A stretch of DNA of 64,000 bases from Spirochaetales bacterium Spiro_09. Its GTDB lineage: Bacteria; Spirochaetota; Spirochaetia; Treponematales; Treponemataceae. Location: the NCBI GenBank assembly GCA_001604385.1, contig LVBK01000004.1, positions 62,001 through 126,000 on the forward strand. The letters run 5' to 3'. The notes under the pieces were generated by a model. The model worked only from the letters and a program-made list of their open reading frames with translations, did not search any database and was not told the origin of the DNA. The position numbers and the translations under genes were made by a program. Numbering within the stretch: position 1 is the first letter of the stretch; each line of letters begins with the position of its first letter. Of this stretch, positions 42,272-51,354 are shown piece after piece.

Positions 42272-44665
42272 ATGTATCAGTCCCATATATTCCTGGAAGT
42301 ACGAATTCTTGTTCCCATACAGGAAAAAGCCTTTTGCCAGTGCCATACCGGCAACACCCCGGGAACCTGTCCGGTATGCAAACGGGAGGCAGGCGCTCTG
42401 CCGGAAGTCAATAAACAGGCAGCCCGAACCGCGTATACCCTGGCGCATGCACTCGATTGCGCCCTTGCAGAAAAAGCTGATTTTGAACGACCGAAAGGCG
42501 CCCCCCTGCTGCCCGAACAATATAGCCTCTCTGGTGCTTCAATAAAGATAGCCTCGGACGGCTTTATGGACATAGAATTTCATCGCCGGAAAAAAAGGAT
42601 TACAATCCGGGAAGTCCGCCTTGAAGAATACGCCGGTAGGTTAACCCACACAAATGGCGAGGCTGTCATGGATTACTCCCACGCCGGAGCGCCGAATATC
42701 AGAATCAGAACAGCAAGCGATATGGAATTGGGAGAAGAAGCCGAAATTTTTCTGTCGGAGCTACACCGCCGCATCCAGTACATGGGAATATTAAAAGGTC
42801 TTCCTGTAGAAACAATGACCCGCTGCAACGCATACGTCGCACTGGCCCGTTACCCAGAAAAGCCTGTCTACTTCGTCAAGTTGAGAAACTTGAATTCGTT
42901 CAACTTTGTACGCAAGGCAATAAATGCTGAATTACACCGCCAGGAAGATATATTGATTTCAGGCGGACAGGTCGCATCGGAAAGCAGAATCTGGAACGAA
43001 CGACAAGGCCGAACCGAATTTTATCAGAGCAGGGAATCTGTTTCAAATCTCGAAGCAGGCCTTATCAGCGGAGCAAAAAGCTTCATGTGCCCGAAAGCCC
43101 TGCTTGCCGAACTGCGGGCATCTGCAGTGGAACATCCTTCGGACAGACAGAATAGACTGATAAAGAATTTTGGCATTTCACGCATACGAGCTTCGTTCAT
43201 TTGCGACGAAAAAAGCAGGGCAGATTTTTTTGAGCAGACAATACGCGCCGGTGCGGATCCGATGGAGAGCGCCCACTGGCTCATGTCGGATGTCACCGGT
43301 CTATTACGCAAGGCGGGAAAAAATATCGCGGACTCTCCATTATCTCCCCGACGTCTTGCGGATATCCTGGAACGGTATCACAACAAGGCAATATCAAGCC
43401 GAATTGTAAAGCAGTTACTGCAAGCGGTCATAGATACCGACAAGGATCCCCAGGAAATCATCAATGAAAACAACTGGAGCCAGATAACAGATACCGAACA
43501 ATTACGTGTGCTCGTCCAGAAGGCAATAGAAGATAATCAAGCGCAAACCGGCCGTCTGCGGGCAGGAGAAATGGCACCTCTCGAGTATTTAACCGGCATA
43601 GTAATGAAAAAGACCAGGGGCCTGGCGGATCCGATCGCAGTTAAAAAACTACTCAAGGAAGAACTTCACATCAGCCTTATTTATGTTTTGGCAATGGGTG
43701 GTACCATCTCCGGAAACATCGATGACGGTGAAATTTCAGCCGGGGACGACAAGATTCTCAAAACCATGCTCATGCAGGATGACGAATCACAAATCAGTAT
43801 CGAGAATATTACTGCCGATCAGCTCCTCAGCGAGGAAATACAGCCTGCAGACTGGGCCGACCTGATATGTGCGGTAGCCGGAAAAATAAGTTCGGGAACC
43901 GCAAACGGGATTGTCATAACCCACGGGACAGATACACTGTCATACACCGCGCCGCTCATTTATTGGCTCTTTGCCGATGCACCGGTACCAATCGTTTTTA
44001 CCGCATCGAACACCCCTCCCGGCAAGCTTGATCCCCAGGAGTCACCGGACGAGGCCCGGCTGAATCTGAACCGGGCAATCAGGCTGGCACGGGAGAAAGA
44101 CCGGGGTATTTACGTAGTATTCGGAGAGAAAGTGCTCTCTCCGCTCAATCTGAAATTTTATCGGCCCGCTCTTGCAGGCTTCACCAACTGGAATACCGGC
44201 GAACCGCAATATACGGGACAGGGCCTGTTATCCGATTTCGCCGATGTTGATCCCTATGTATTCAAGCGCCTTCTTTCGGAAGCGGCGGACCGCATGCATA
44301 TGAGCCGGGTTTTCCCTGGACTCAGGGCAGACCGACTCCTTGCACTCAATGATTCCGGAGTAAACTGCTTCTTTCTTGAGCTCTACGAAAAGGGCACGGG
44401 CAGCATGCGCAATACCGACTACTCACTGAAAACCCTGCTGGTACAGGGGCGCAAAAGGGGATGCAGATTTTATTGCACATCCCAACAGGAAAGCGTTGTT
44501 GACTTTACCGGATATTCCACGGCCCGGCGTATGTGGCGGGAAGGTGCGATCCCCATGGGATCGCTGACTACCGAAACGGCAATCGCCCTGTATTTTGCAG
44601 GCAGCCTGGTGTGCGATACACAGGAAGAGCTTGACGAACTCATGGAAGCCGCCGGTCAGGGGTGA
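42272..44665 (+). CDS. GatB/GatE-like amidotransferase subunit fused to an L-asparaginase (GatD-like)
   Basis: 797 residues. Residues 1-290 match the GatB/GatE catalytic core: the zinc site FCQCHTGNTPGTCPVC (Cys 22, 24, 33, 36), LPEVNKQA, an EEYAGR echo of EEDAGK, and KLRNLNSFNFV near 203-213. Residues 295-465 match the GatB/YqeY tRNA-contact tail. Residues 467-797 are a type I L-asparaginase with Thr478 (GGTIS), Thr553-Asp554 (HGTDT) and Lys628 in place. Archaeal GatE plus GatD is the known two-protein version; here they are one chain in reverse operon order. The GatB half lacks the DYNRAG and YFPEPDLP consensus, so its acceptor may differ from Glu-tRNA(Gln). ATG 42272 has better GGAGG spacing than ATG 42269. 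Confidence 0.85.
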   Translation: MYQSHIFLEVRILVPIQEKAFCQCHTGNTPGTCPVCKREAGALPEVNKQAARTAYTLAHALDCALAEKADFERPKGAPLLPEQYSLSGASIKIASDGFMDIEFHRRKKRITIREVRLEEYAGRLTHTNGEAVMDYSHAGAPNIRIRTASDMELGEEAEIFLSELHRRIQYMGILKGLPVETMTRCNAYVALARYPEKPVYFVKLRNLNSFNFVRKAINAELHRQEDILISGGQVASESRIWNERQGRTEFYQSRESVSNLEAGLISGAKSFMCPKALLAELRASAVEHPSDRQNRLIKNFGISRIRASFICDEKSRADFFEQTIRAGADPMESAHWLMSDVTGLLRKAGKNIADSPLSPRRLADILERYHNKAISSRIVKQLLQAVIDTDKDPQEIINENNWSQITDTEQLRVLVQKAIEDNQAQTGRLRAGEMAPLEYLTGIVMKKTRGLADPIAVKKLLKEELHISLIYVLAMGGTISGNIDDGEISAGDDKILKTMLMQDDESQISIENITADQLLSEEIQPADWADLICAVAGKISSGTANGIVITHGTDTLSYTAPLIYWLFADAPVPIVFTASNTPPGKLDPQESPDEARLNLNRAIRLAREKDRGIYVVFGEKVLSPLNLKFYRPALAGFTNWNTGEPQYTGQGLLSDFADVDPYVFKRLLSEAADRMHMSRVFPGLRADRLLALNDSGVNCFFLELYEKGTGSMRNTDYSLKTLLVQGRKRGCRFYCTSQQESVVDFTGYSTARRMWREGAIPMGSLTTETAIALYFAGSLVCDTQEELDELMEAAGQG

Positions 44666-44688
44666 CAGTCAAGGTCGAAAGCCGGTTG

Positions 44689-46587
44689 TTATTCTGCGGG
44701 AAGAAGGTCAGCCTGGTCCCGGAGCGGCAATTCTGCCGGAGACGTTTCGGGAACCGGCTGATTTTGCTCGGGTGGACGGCCGAACCAGACAGTTACATCC
44801 TCGTACTCGGCCTTATGCAGCATCTTCATGTACAGTGTTTCAGTTTCCTCGTTATACCGGTAACCTGACGAATTATAGCTTTCAAATCGGGGATCGGTAC
44901 GGAAGTCCATTCCATATATCTGAATCCGGTAAAACGGCTTGATACCGCGAAACACCATGTAATGAGTTTCCCCCTGGGGGAAGCGTGTGGTAAAACGAAG
45001 CACATTCGGCGCAGGGGACTGTACGCTGACGGACTGGGCGCTGGTCCACACCCATATCCCGGGTCCCGCTGAAGATGCAAGCGAAAGAGCCCGTGGATAC
45101 CAGGTATTCGAGGAAACCACCAGAGGATACAATTCGGCTGGCGGTATCATACGATCCGTGCGGGCGACCACACCGTCTATCACACCGGCTGCATTTCTGG
45201 CCAGAGTAAAGTGGGAGGGAAATTCGGCACGTTCCTCCCCGAAGGAAAGAAGCGAATTCGCCAGTAAATTACCGGCTGCTTTCCAGTGAATTCTGTCTCC
45301 ACCGAGACCACCGTATCGACGCATTATTGCCGCAATTCGCAGAGTATGCACGGTATCCACCAACTGACCGTCTGCCGACAAGTACAACTGGTCCCGCACC
45401 TGATACAACGATTCTTTCAGCCGTCGTTCGCAGGATTCGCCCAGAGCCTCAAGCGGGGCAACAATGTCGCTTGCATAGGAGCGGGCATCGATCCAGGCAT
45501 CAAGGATACCGGCTGCCTGGAGGGGTGTTATGGAAGCCATATCAAGCGATACCGCAAGACGGGCAATATCATTTAACAGGACGGAACTACCGCGATCCAC
45601 AAGGAAGGGGATGACAGAGGGAAATTCAAAAACCTCGGGATTTCCGTCAGTCAACAGGCGCGACAGGCGTGAACGCTCTTCCCTTTCACGGGAAACAAAA
45701 CCTGTCCATGTTTTCTCAAGATTGTTCAGGAAGGTATTTGTCTGCCAGGTCCGACTCGGGGAGTTTCGCCAGGCCAAGGGAATGGATTCCAGGGCGGACC
45801 GATACATTCCGGATCGGCCCATTTCGGAGATATAGGCGGCGACCAGAGGTTCTGTCAGGTTTCCGGATGACAGCGCATTACGGAATGATACAAGAGCGTT
45901 CGCGGCAAACTGTTCCACCGAGCGCTGAACAGCGCTGTCAGAAGCGCCGGCAAGCGATGCAAGTTGTTCAATGACAAGGCCCTTCGACGGAATCCATGTC
46001 TGGTACGCGACGACAGGAGAACGGCGATCGATCATCAGCCGGTTTGTCCGGTTCATGGCCATATCCTGGGGCACGGACGAGACAAAGGAGAAGGTTTTCT
46101 TGTCGGAAACAACCACAACCTGTGCTTCACGGTTCTCAAGATGAGACCGTCGGGTTATCTTGTAAGGCAGACTGATTTTCTGGTATTTTGTCGGTATGCG
46201 GGCCGTAATCAGCACCGATTCAACATCGCCCCGTTTTTCAAGGGAAAACGACAGACTGACATCCTGCTCGAAGAGCACCGAGAAAGATGAGGGGGACTGT
46301 GAAAATCCGGTAACCTGAAGAGGGATACTGTCATTTTGCCGTATATAGGCGTGCAGGGGCGACTGATCATCGAGGAAAAAGTCCAGGCCGTTAGCTCCCA
46401 TGTGCAGGGGAAGCACCGGAACAACACTTCCGTTATCCAGAGTACTGGTTGTACCGGTTATGTGCAGCGAACCGAAAGTAACCGAAAAGGAGTCGCCGTT
46501 CCTAAACTGAATGGCGAAAATACCGAGTATTATAACAAGATAGAGCGCGGCGGCCAGAAAAAGCCTGCGTGACACATACTTCATCAT
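44689..46587 (-). CDS. Large exported or membrane-anchored protein of unknown function, 632 residues
   Basis: After MMKYVSRR there is a single hydrophobic segment (about residues 9-27) that could be a signal peptide or anchor. The rest is periplasmic in character: beta-rich to about 230 (FGSLHITGT, LHMGANGLDFFLDD), then helical. The tail is Pro/Glu-rich. I do not recognise it. The start at 46587 is set by a TTGAAA-17-TACACT promoter whose -10 ends seven bases before it; longer in-frame versions read through that promoter. It converges with the GatB-asparaginase gene, 23 bases apart, and diverges from the TPR lipoprotein gene. Confidence 0.65.
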   Translation of the reverse strand: MMKYVSRRLFLAAALYLVIILGIFAIQFRNGDSFSVTFGSLHITGTTSTLDNGSVVPVLPLHMGANGLDFFLDDQSPLHAYIRQNDSIPLQVTGFSQSPSSFSVLFEQDVSLSFSLEKRGDVESVLITARIPTKYQKISLPYKITRRSHLENREAQVVVVSDKKTFSFVSSVPQDMAMNRTNRLMIDRRSPVVAYQTWIPSKGLVIEQLASLAGASDSAVQRSVEQFAANALVSFRNALSSGNLTEPLVAAYISEMGRSGMYRSALESIPLAWRNSPSRTWQTNTFLNNLEKTWTGFVSREREERSRLSRLLTDGNPEVFEFPSVIPFLVDRGSSVLLNDIARLAVSLDMASITPLQAAGILDAWIDARSYASDIVAPLEALGESCERRLKESLYQVRDQLYLSADGQLVDTVHTLRIAAIMRRYGGLGGDRIHWKAAGNLLANSLLSFGEERAEFPSHFTLARNAAGVIDGVVARTDRMIPPAELYPLVVSSNTWYPRALSLASSAGPGIWVWTSAQSVSVQSPAPNVLRFTTRFPQGETHYMVFRGIKPFYRIQIYGMDFRTDPRFESYNSSGYRYNEETETLYMKMLHKAEYEDVTVWFGRPPEQNQPVPETSPAELPLRDQADLLPAE

Positions 46588-46594
46588 CTGATCG

Positions 46595-46623
46595 AGTGTA
46601 ACTAAAGCACGAGACAATTTCAA
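46595..46623 (-). promoter_or_regulatory. Promoter of the 632-residue protein gene, leaderless geometry
   Basis: TTGAAA (46618-46623), 17-base spacer, TACACT (46595-46600), seven bases to ATG 46587. Confidence 0.6.
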
Positions 46624-46640
46624 CGCCCCGAGAGGAACCA

Positions 46641-48101
46641 ATGAAACCGAACAGAAAAACAACACACGCCTTCGCAAAGGCAGCAAGACGATGCAGCCTT
46701 CCGGCACTGGTGATCCTGCTTGTATGGTCATGTGCATCCGGGCCCGGAACGGACGGAGAGGCGAATACCGCAACGACCGGAACTGATCAGCGACAAACAG
46801 AAACCGGAAAGGAATGGACCCGTCTTTCATTTGGAGAAGAATTGGCGCATCTCATGGGGACGCAGGAATACGACAAGGCTCTTGCACTTTTTACAGCTAT
46901 TCCGGAAGAATTTGCCGCTGACACGTCGCTTCAAAAACTTGAGGCCTCGGTTTTACTGACTGCCGGCAGAACCGAAGAGGCCCGACAGCTGGCCGACACC
47001 CTCTTGAAGAAACACCCTGACGATACGGAAATACTGCTCCTGCAAGCCATGATCGCAGGCATACGGGGAGAAGCCAACGCACGAACCGGTTACCTCAACG
47101 AAATTCTGAAACGGGAACCCGCTCACGGAGAAGCGTTGACCGCACTAGGTCTCGATTTTCTCGGCAGAAAAAACTATCCACAAGCCCGATCCTTCCTGGT
47201 CAGGGCAGTTGCTGCAGACGGAACAAATATCGATGCCCTGCTTGGGCTTGCACGGGTTTATTATCTGGAAAACGACCTGAAAAAATCCGGCGACACACTC
47301 AACCTCGCCCTTTCCCGGGAGCAGTCATATTCGGTGCTCTGGTCGGAACGCGCGCGGGTACGGGCGGAAACGAACGACCTGCCCGGGGCCATCGAAGATA
47401 TACAGAAAGCAATCGAACTGGACAATTCAATCTACAGTCACTGGACCGATTACGGCAGCTACCTGATGAGTGCAATGAAAAAGGAAGAAGCTCGCGAAGC
47501 GTATTCCCGGGCCATCAAACTCCGGCCCGATCAATATCTTGCGTATATTTACCGCGCCGGGCTGAATGACGACCTCGGCAATGAAGACGGGGCGGTTGAA
47601 GACAACAGGATGATAGCGAAACTGTATCCACAATACTATTATGCCTCGGAAACACTCGGGGTCCTGTTGTGGAAACGGGGTAATTTCACCGAAAGTCGGG
47701 AGGCGTTTCTGACCGCCCTTTCGTATAGCCCCAAAAATATTTCCTATGCGCTGATGGCAACACTATGCTACTACCGTGAAGGCAGGGAGACCGACGCGCA
47801 AAACTTCATGCGGAAATATATCACTACCCTTGACCGAACCACTACAGAATACTTTCTGTGCCGCCTGTTCGTCGACAAAAGCGGTGACACGGACGTGTTG
47901 AATCGCATAATGCGCGAAAAAAACGCGACAGACCGCAACCGCATGCTGTTTTATTCGGCAATGTATTATGACCTGTTCATGAACAAGAATATTGCCCAGA
48001 AATATTACCTCGAGATAGTGTCGACTCCGATTCCCTCGTTTTTTGAGTATCGGATTGCCGGATGGGCACTAAAAGAACTGGAGAACGGCAGCCGGGGATG
48101 A
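46641..48101 (+). CDS. TPR-repeat lipoprotein
   Basis: 486 residues. A signal peptide ends in VWSC, a loose spirochaete-type lipobox (Cys about residue 31). A Thr/Gly-rich linker leads to a long array of TPR repeats from about residue 65 to 400, for example LLALARVYYLENDLKKSGDTL-type units and SHWTDYGSYLMSAMKKEEA. It is likely anchored in the inner or outer membrane as a scaffold. GAGAGGA precedes ATG 46641. The DHH gene starts twelve bases after its stop. Lgt in this window could lipidate it. Confidence 0.85.
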   Translation: MKPNRKTTHAFAKAARRCSLPALVILLVWSCASGPGTDGEANTATTGTDQRQTETGKEWTRLSFGEELAHLMGTQEYDKALALFTAIPEEFAADTSLQKLEASVLLTAGRTEEARQLADTLLKKHPDDTEILLLQAMIAGIRGEANARTGYLNEILKREPAHGEALTALGLDFLGRKNYPQARSFLVRAVAADGTNIDALLGLARVYYLENDLKKSGDTLNLALSREQSYSVLWSERARVRAETNDLPGAIEDIQKAIELDNSIYSHWTDYGSYLMSAMKKEEAREAYSRAIKLRPDQYLAYIYRAGLNDDLGNEDGAVEDNRMIAKLYPQYYYASETLGVLLWKRGNFTESREAFLTALSYSPKNISYALMATLCYYREGRETDAQNFMRKYITTLDRTTTEYFLCRLFVDKSGDTDVLNRIMREKNATDRNRMLFYSAMYYDLFMNKNIAQKYYLEIVSTPIPSFFEYRIAGWALKELENGSRG

Positions 48102-48107
48102 TACAAT
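48102..48107 (+). promoter_or_regulatory. Possible internal -10 for the DHH gene, leaderless geometry
   Basis: TACAAT (48102-48107) ends exactly six bases before ATG 48114; the -35 region is poor. It suggests an extra leaderless start inside the operon. Confidence 0.35.
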
Positions 48108-48113
48108 AACCGG

Positions 48114-49112
48114 ATGGAAAAGCCCTTTCACTCCCTCACCGCAGTCTTGGACAAAAACCGGCAGGTTCTCGTACAAACGCACGATTTTCCCGATCATGAT
48201 GCGGCAGGTGCCGCCTACGGCCTGTGCGAGTTACTGATGCGCTTTCAGTATGACTGCGCTATTGTGTACGGAGGGTGTATTCAGAGCATCTCGCTCGCAA
48301 ATATGATTGCACGACTGGAAATTCCGCTTTTCCACCTCGATTCGTTCACCCCGACGGAAAATGCACAAACGGTTTGTGTGGACGGATCTCCTTTCAGCGG
48401 AACCATTAAAACGCTTGCCGGGAATCTTTGTGGCATCATCGACCATCACCCGCAGAGAAAACGGGTTGATTCCCCCTTTATCGACCTCAGAACCGAATCG
48501 GGTTCCTGCTCTGCCATGATCTGGACATACTGGCAGGACGCGGGCGAGATACCGGACAAAACCACCGCGACGGCCCTTCTGGCAGGCATACAGCTTGACA
48601 CCAACTTTCTGTCGCGAAATGTCAGCGCTGTCGACCTCGATGCCCATTATCATCTTTTTTTTATGGGTAACCCGAACCTGGCCCGCGATATAGTCAATAT
48701 TTCGCTCAGCATCGACCAGCTGTCCGACATCGGCAACGCATTTCGAACTGTCCTCATCTCGCAATCAATCCTTTTGGCAGAAGTTCACGGCGATTATTCC
48801 GCCGAACTACTTTCCGTACTGGCGGATTTTTTGTTACGTTTGAAGGAAATAACCCTTGTGGCCGTCCTTGCGGTCAAGGGAACGGAATATCACATATCGA
48901 CGCGCTGTCGGGATCCCTTCATCGATGTTGGACATGTACTGCGAAAAATCCTTGTCGGTATCGGCTCGGGCGGTGGTCATCCGCACATGGCGGGGGGAAT
49001 AATCGCTCCGGGAAAATATCCGGGAGCCAAAGATTTATTGGATAAACTTGCGCACGAAGCGGATAACAACAGGAGAAAAAATGAGTCACACAGTCAAGAA
49101 TATCGAGATTAA
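48114..49112 (+). CDS. DHH/DHHA1 phosphoesterase, NrnA-like
   Basis: 332 residues. The DHH domain has the metal-binding HDFPDHDAAG (near 22), VCVDGSPF and IIDHHPQRK (near 106). The C-terminal DHHA1 domain has GSGGGHPHMAGG (near 285). Members split nanoRNA, pAp or cyclic dinucleotide products. There is no ribosome-binding site; a -10-like TACAAT ends six bases before the ATG. The end overlaps the TraB gene by 32 bases, so the two are coupled. Confidence 0.88.
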   Translation: MEKPFHSLTAVLDKNRQVLVQTHDFPDHDAAGAAYGLCELLMRFQYDCAIVYGGCIQSISLANMIARLEIPLFHLDSFTPTENAQTVCVDGSPFSGTIKTLAGNLCGIIDHHPQRKRVDSPFIDLRTESGSCSAMIWTYWQDAGEIPDKTTATALLAGIQLDTNFLSRNVSAVDLDAHYHLFFMGNPNLARDIVNISLSIDQLSDIGNAFRTVLISQSILLAEVHGDYSAELLSVLADFLLRLKEITLVAVLAVKGTEYHISTRCRDPFIDVGHVLRKILVGIGSGGGHPHMAGGIIAPGKYPGAKDLLDKLAHEADNNRRKNESHSQEYRD

Positions 49113-50259
49113 CGGAAGAACTATTATACTGGTCGGAACGGCTCATATTTCCCGGGAAAGTATCGACGAGGTAATCTCGGTCATTGCCACCGAAAACCCT
49201 GACCGGGTATGTGTTGAACTTGATGACGCCCGATACCAGTCAATGACCAATCCGGCAGGCTGGCAGGAACTGAACATTACAAAAGTACTGAAAGAAGGCA
49301 AAGGCTTTCTCCTTCTTGCGAATTTGGTTCTTTCATCGTTCCAGAAGCGCATGGGGGATGATATCGGTATCAAGCCGGGCGATGAAATGAAAGCAGCCAT
49401 AGAAGCCGCCAGGGCAGCGAATATCCCCCTCTCCATGGTAGACCGGCCAATTCACACTACCCTGCAGAGGGCCTGGGCAAAGAACAGCCTCTGGGGAAAG
49501 GCAAAACTCCTTGCGACCCTTGTTTCCAGCGCTTTTACCACCGAAGAATTCAACCGAGAAGATATTGAAAACCTCAAGGATCAGGGCGCCATGGACAGCA
49601 TGATGGCTGAACTGGCCACCTATTTACCGACGGTCAAGGAAGTCCTGATTGACGAACGGGACCAATTTCTTGCGAGCAAGATTTCCCGGGCCGAGGGACA
49701 ACGTGTCGTCGCCATTCTGGGAGCGGGTCACCTGCCCGGCACAGAAAAATGGCTGCGCGATATTGCCGCGGGAGCCGCAACCGCGGATACCGCATCAATC
49801 GAATCGGTTCCGCCAAAAACGGCCGGCGCGAAACTTGCGGGATACCTTTTCCCCGCAATCATCATTGCCCTGCTCGTTGCCGGTTTTTTTACTGGCGGGG
49901 CGGTAACCTCGCTCGAAATGCTCGTCAGGTGGCTTTTGTGGAACGGCAGCCTTGCGGCTCTTGGAACCATCCTCGCTCTCGGGCACCCGGTAGCGGTCAT
50001 CGTCTCGTTTCTCGGCGCACCGGCAGCCACGCTCAACCCCTTTATCGGAGTCGGCATATTTTCCGGGCTTGCCCAGGCCTGGATCAAAAAGCCGCAGGTA
50101 AGGGACATGGAACAGCTTGCCACAGACGTCAGTTCCTTCAAGGGCTTTTACCGCAACCGAATCGCCCATGTGCTTCTCATTTTCTTTTTATCCAGTATGG
50201 GCGGCGCGATAGGTAACTTCATCGCAGTGCCCGCCCTGATAAACAGTCTGGTAAAATAA
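49081..50259 (+). CDS. TraB/PrgY-family membrane protein
   Basis: 392 residues. The N-terminal TraB domain has ILVGTAHISRES with GTAH (near 17), PDRVCVELD (near 42), and VVAILGAGHLPG (near 220). The C-terminal part has four or more membrane segments (about 255-390) with the family's NPFIGVGIFSGLAQAWIKKP block. Related proteins in bacteria and archaea act as membrane-bound peptidase-like factors; PrgY blocks a pheromone in enterococci. The ATG at 49081 has CAGGAG before it, inside the end of the DHH gene. Confidence 0.88.
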   Translation: MSHTVKNIEINGRTIILVGTAHISRESIDEVISVIATENPDRVCVELDDARYQSMTNPAGWQELNITKVLKEGKGFLLLANLVLSSFQKRMGDDIGIKPGDEMKAAIEAARAANIPLSMVDRPIHTTLQRAWAKNSLWGKAKLLATLVSSAFTTEEFNREDIENLKDQGAMDSMMAELATYLPTVKEVLIDERDQFLASKISRAEGQRVVAILGAGHLPGTEKWLRDIAAGAATADTASIESVPPKTAGAKLAGYLFPAIIIALLVAGFFTGGAVTSLEMLVRWLLWNGSLAALGTILALGHPVAVIVSFLGAPAATLNPFIGVGIFSGLAQAWIKKPQVRDMEQLATDVSSFKGFYRNRIAHVLLIFFLSSMGGAIGNFIAVPALINSLVK

Positions 50260-50286
50260 CCGGTACGCCTTACAGAAGGAGTATAC

Positions 50287-51354
50287 ATGCCAACCCAGAA
50301 AGAAGTTGCCGAACGAGCCGGCGTTTCATTTATTACCGTTTCCCGGGTAATAAACAATGGAGCCCATGTCCGGGAGTCGACCAGAAAACGGGTCGAACAG
50401 GCAATACGGGAGCTGGGATATGAGCCAAGCTTTGCAGGCAAGGCCCTCAATACCGGGAAAAATGACACAATTGGCGTAATGGCACCCTCGGGGTTTGGCG
50501 ACATGATGGAGAATGCCTATCTCATGGGAGTACTGAGGGGCATAGAGGCAGCCTGCCGCGAGGCAAACAAGGACGTGCTTATTTCTCCGATCACCGAAAA
50601 CGGCAATACAGATTATCTGCGCCCATACCGGCAACGGAAGGTTGACGGCATGATATACATCGGCTTACGCAGAATGAACAACACTATTCTCGGCGAGCTT
50701 GCCAACAGGAAGATTCCCTGCGTGGTTATTGGAGACCGGCCGCAGGTGAATGGCGTATGCTGGGTGGATACCGACAATGAAGAAGCCGGGTATGAAACAA
50801 CCCGAAGGATTATCGATCAGGGCCATCGTCATATTGCCTTTCACTCAATTAATGAGGATATGTATAACCCGAATATATTCGGTCGTGAAAAAGGCTATAA
50901 ACGCGCACTCCGTGAAGCGTTCGGCTCCGGGGCGACTATATCTGTCCTTCGGGCCGGCTATGACCGGGAATCGGTACGAGGAAGCGTACTGGAGGTATTT
51001 GGAAAACCCGGTGAAACACCGACCGCGCTTTTTTGCGCGACGGACAATCAGGTTATCGCGGCCTTGTCAGCATTCCGAAAACTGGGGATATGCGTTCCTT
51101 CGGATGTATCCCTGGTCGGGTTTGACGGTTTTTTGCCGTCTTTTCTCATAGAACCGGAAATAGCCACAAACGTGCAGCCTCTGGAAGACATGGGTCGAAC
51201 AGCGGTGACCATGCTCATTGCGCAATCGGAACAGCATGCTGCACAACCGCACGGAAAGGTGTTTCCGGTTTCCTTTATTCCCGGGCAGAGTCTCGCTCCG
51301 CCCCGGAACGGCCAAGGGCAGAACGGCCGAAAATCCGCTGAATCGCGTCGGTGA
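50287..51354 (+). CDS. LacI-family transcription regulator
   Basis: 355 residues. The N-terminal HTH (QKEVAERAGVSFITVSRVINN, residues 4-24) and hinge helix are followed by a periplasmic-binding-type sugar domain with TDNEEAGYETTRRIIDQGHRHIAFHS and FCATDNQVIAALSAFRKLGICVPSDVSLVGFDG. It likely represses sugar-use genes until a sugar binds. The target is not clear, as no transporter or sugar operon lies next to it. AGAAGGAG precedes ATG 50287. Its last 80 bases overlap the end of radA on the other strand. Confidence 0.93.
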   Translation: MPTQKEVAERAGVSFITVSRVINNGAHVRESTRKRVEQAIRELGYEPSFAGKALNTGKNDTIGVMAPSGFGDMMENAYLMGVLRGIEAACREANKDVLISPITENGNTDYLRPYRQRKVDGMIYIGLRRMNNTILGELANRKIPCVVIGDRPQVNGVCWVDTDNEEAGYETTRRIIDQGHRHIAFHSINEDMYNPNIFGREKGYKRALREAFGSGATISVLRAGYDRESVRGSVLEVFGKPGETPTALFCATDNQVIAALSAFRKLGICVPSDVSLVGFDGFLPSFLIEPEIATNVQPLEDMGRTAVTMLIAQSEQHAAQPHGKVFPVSFIPGQSLAPPRNGQGQNGRKSAESRR

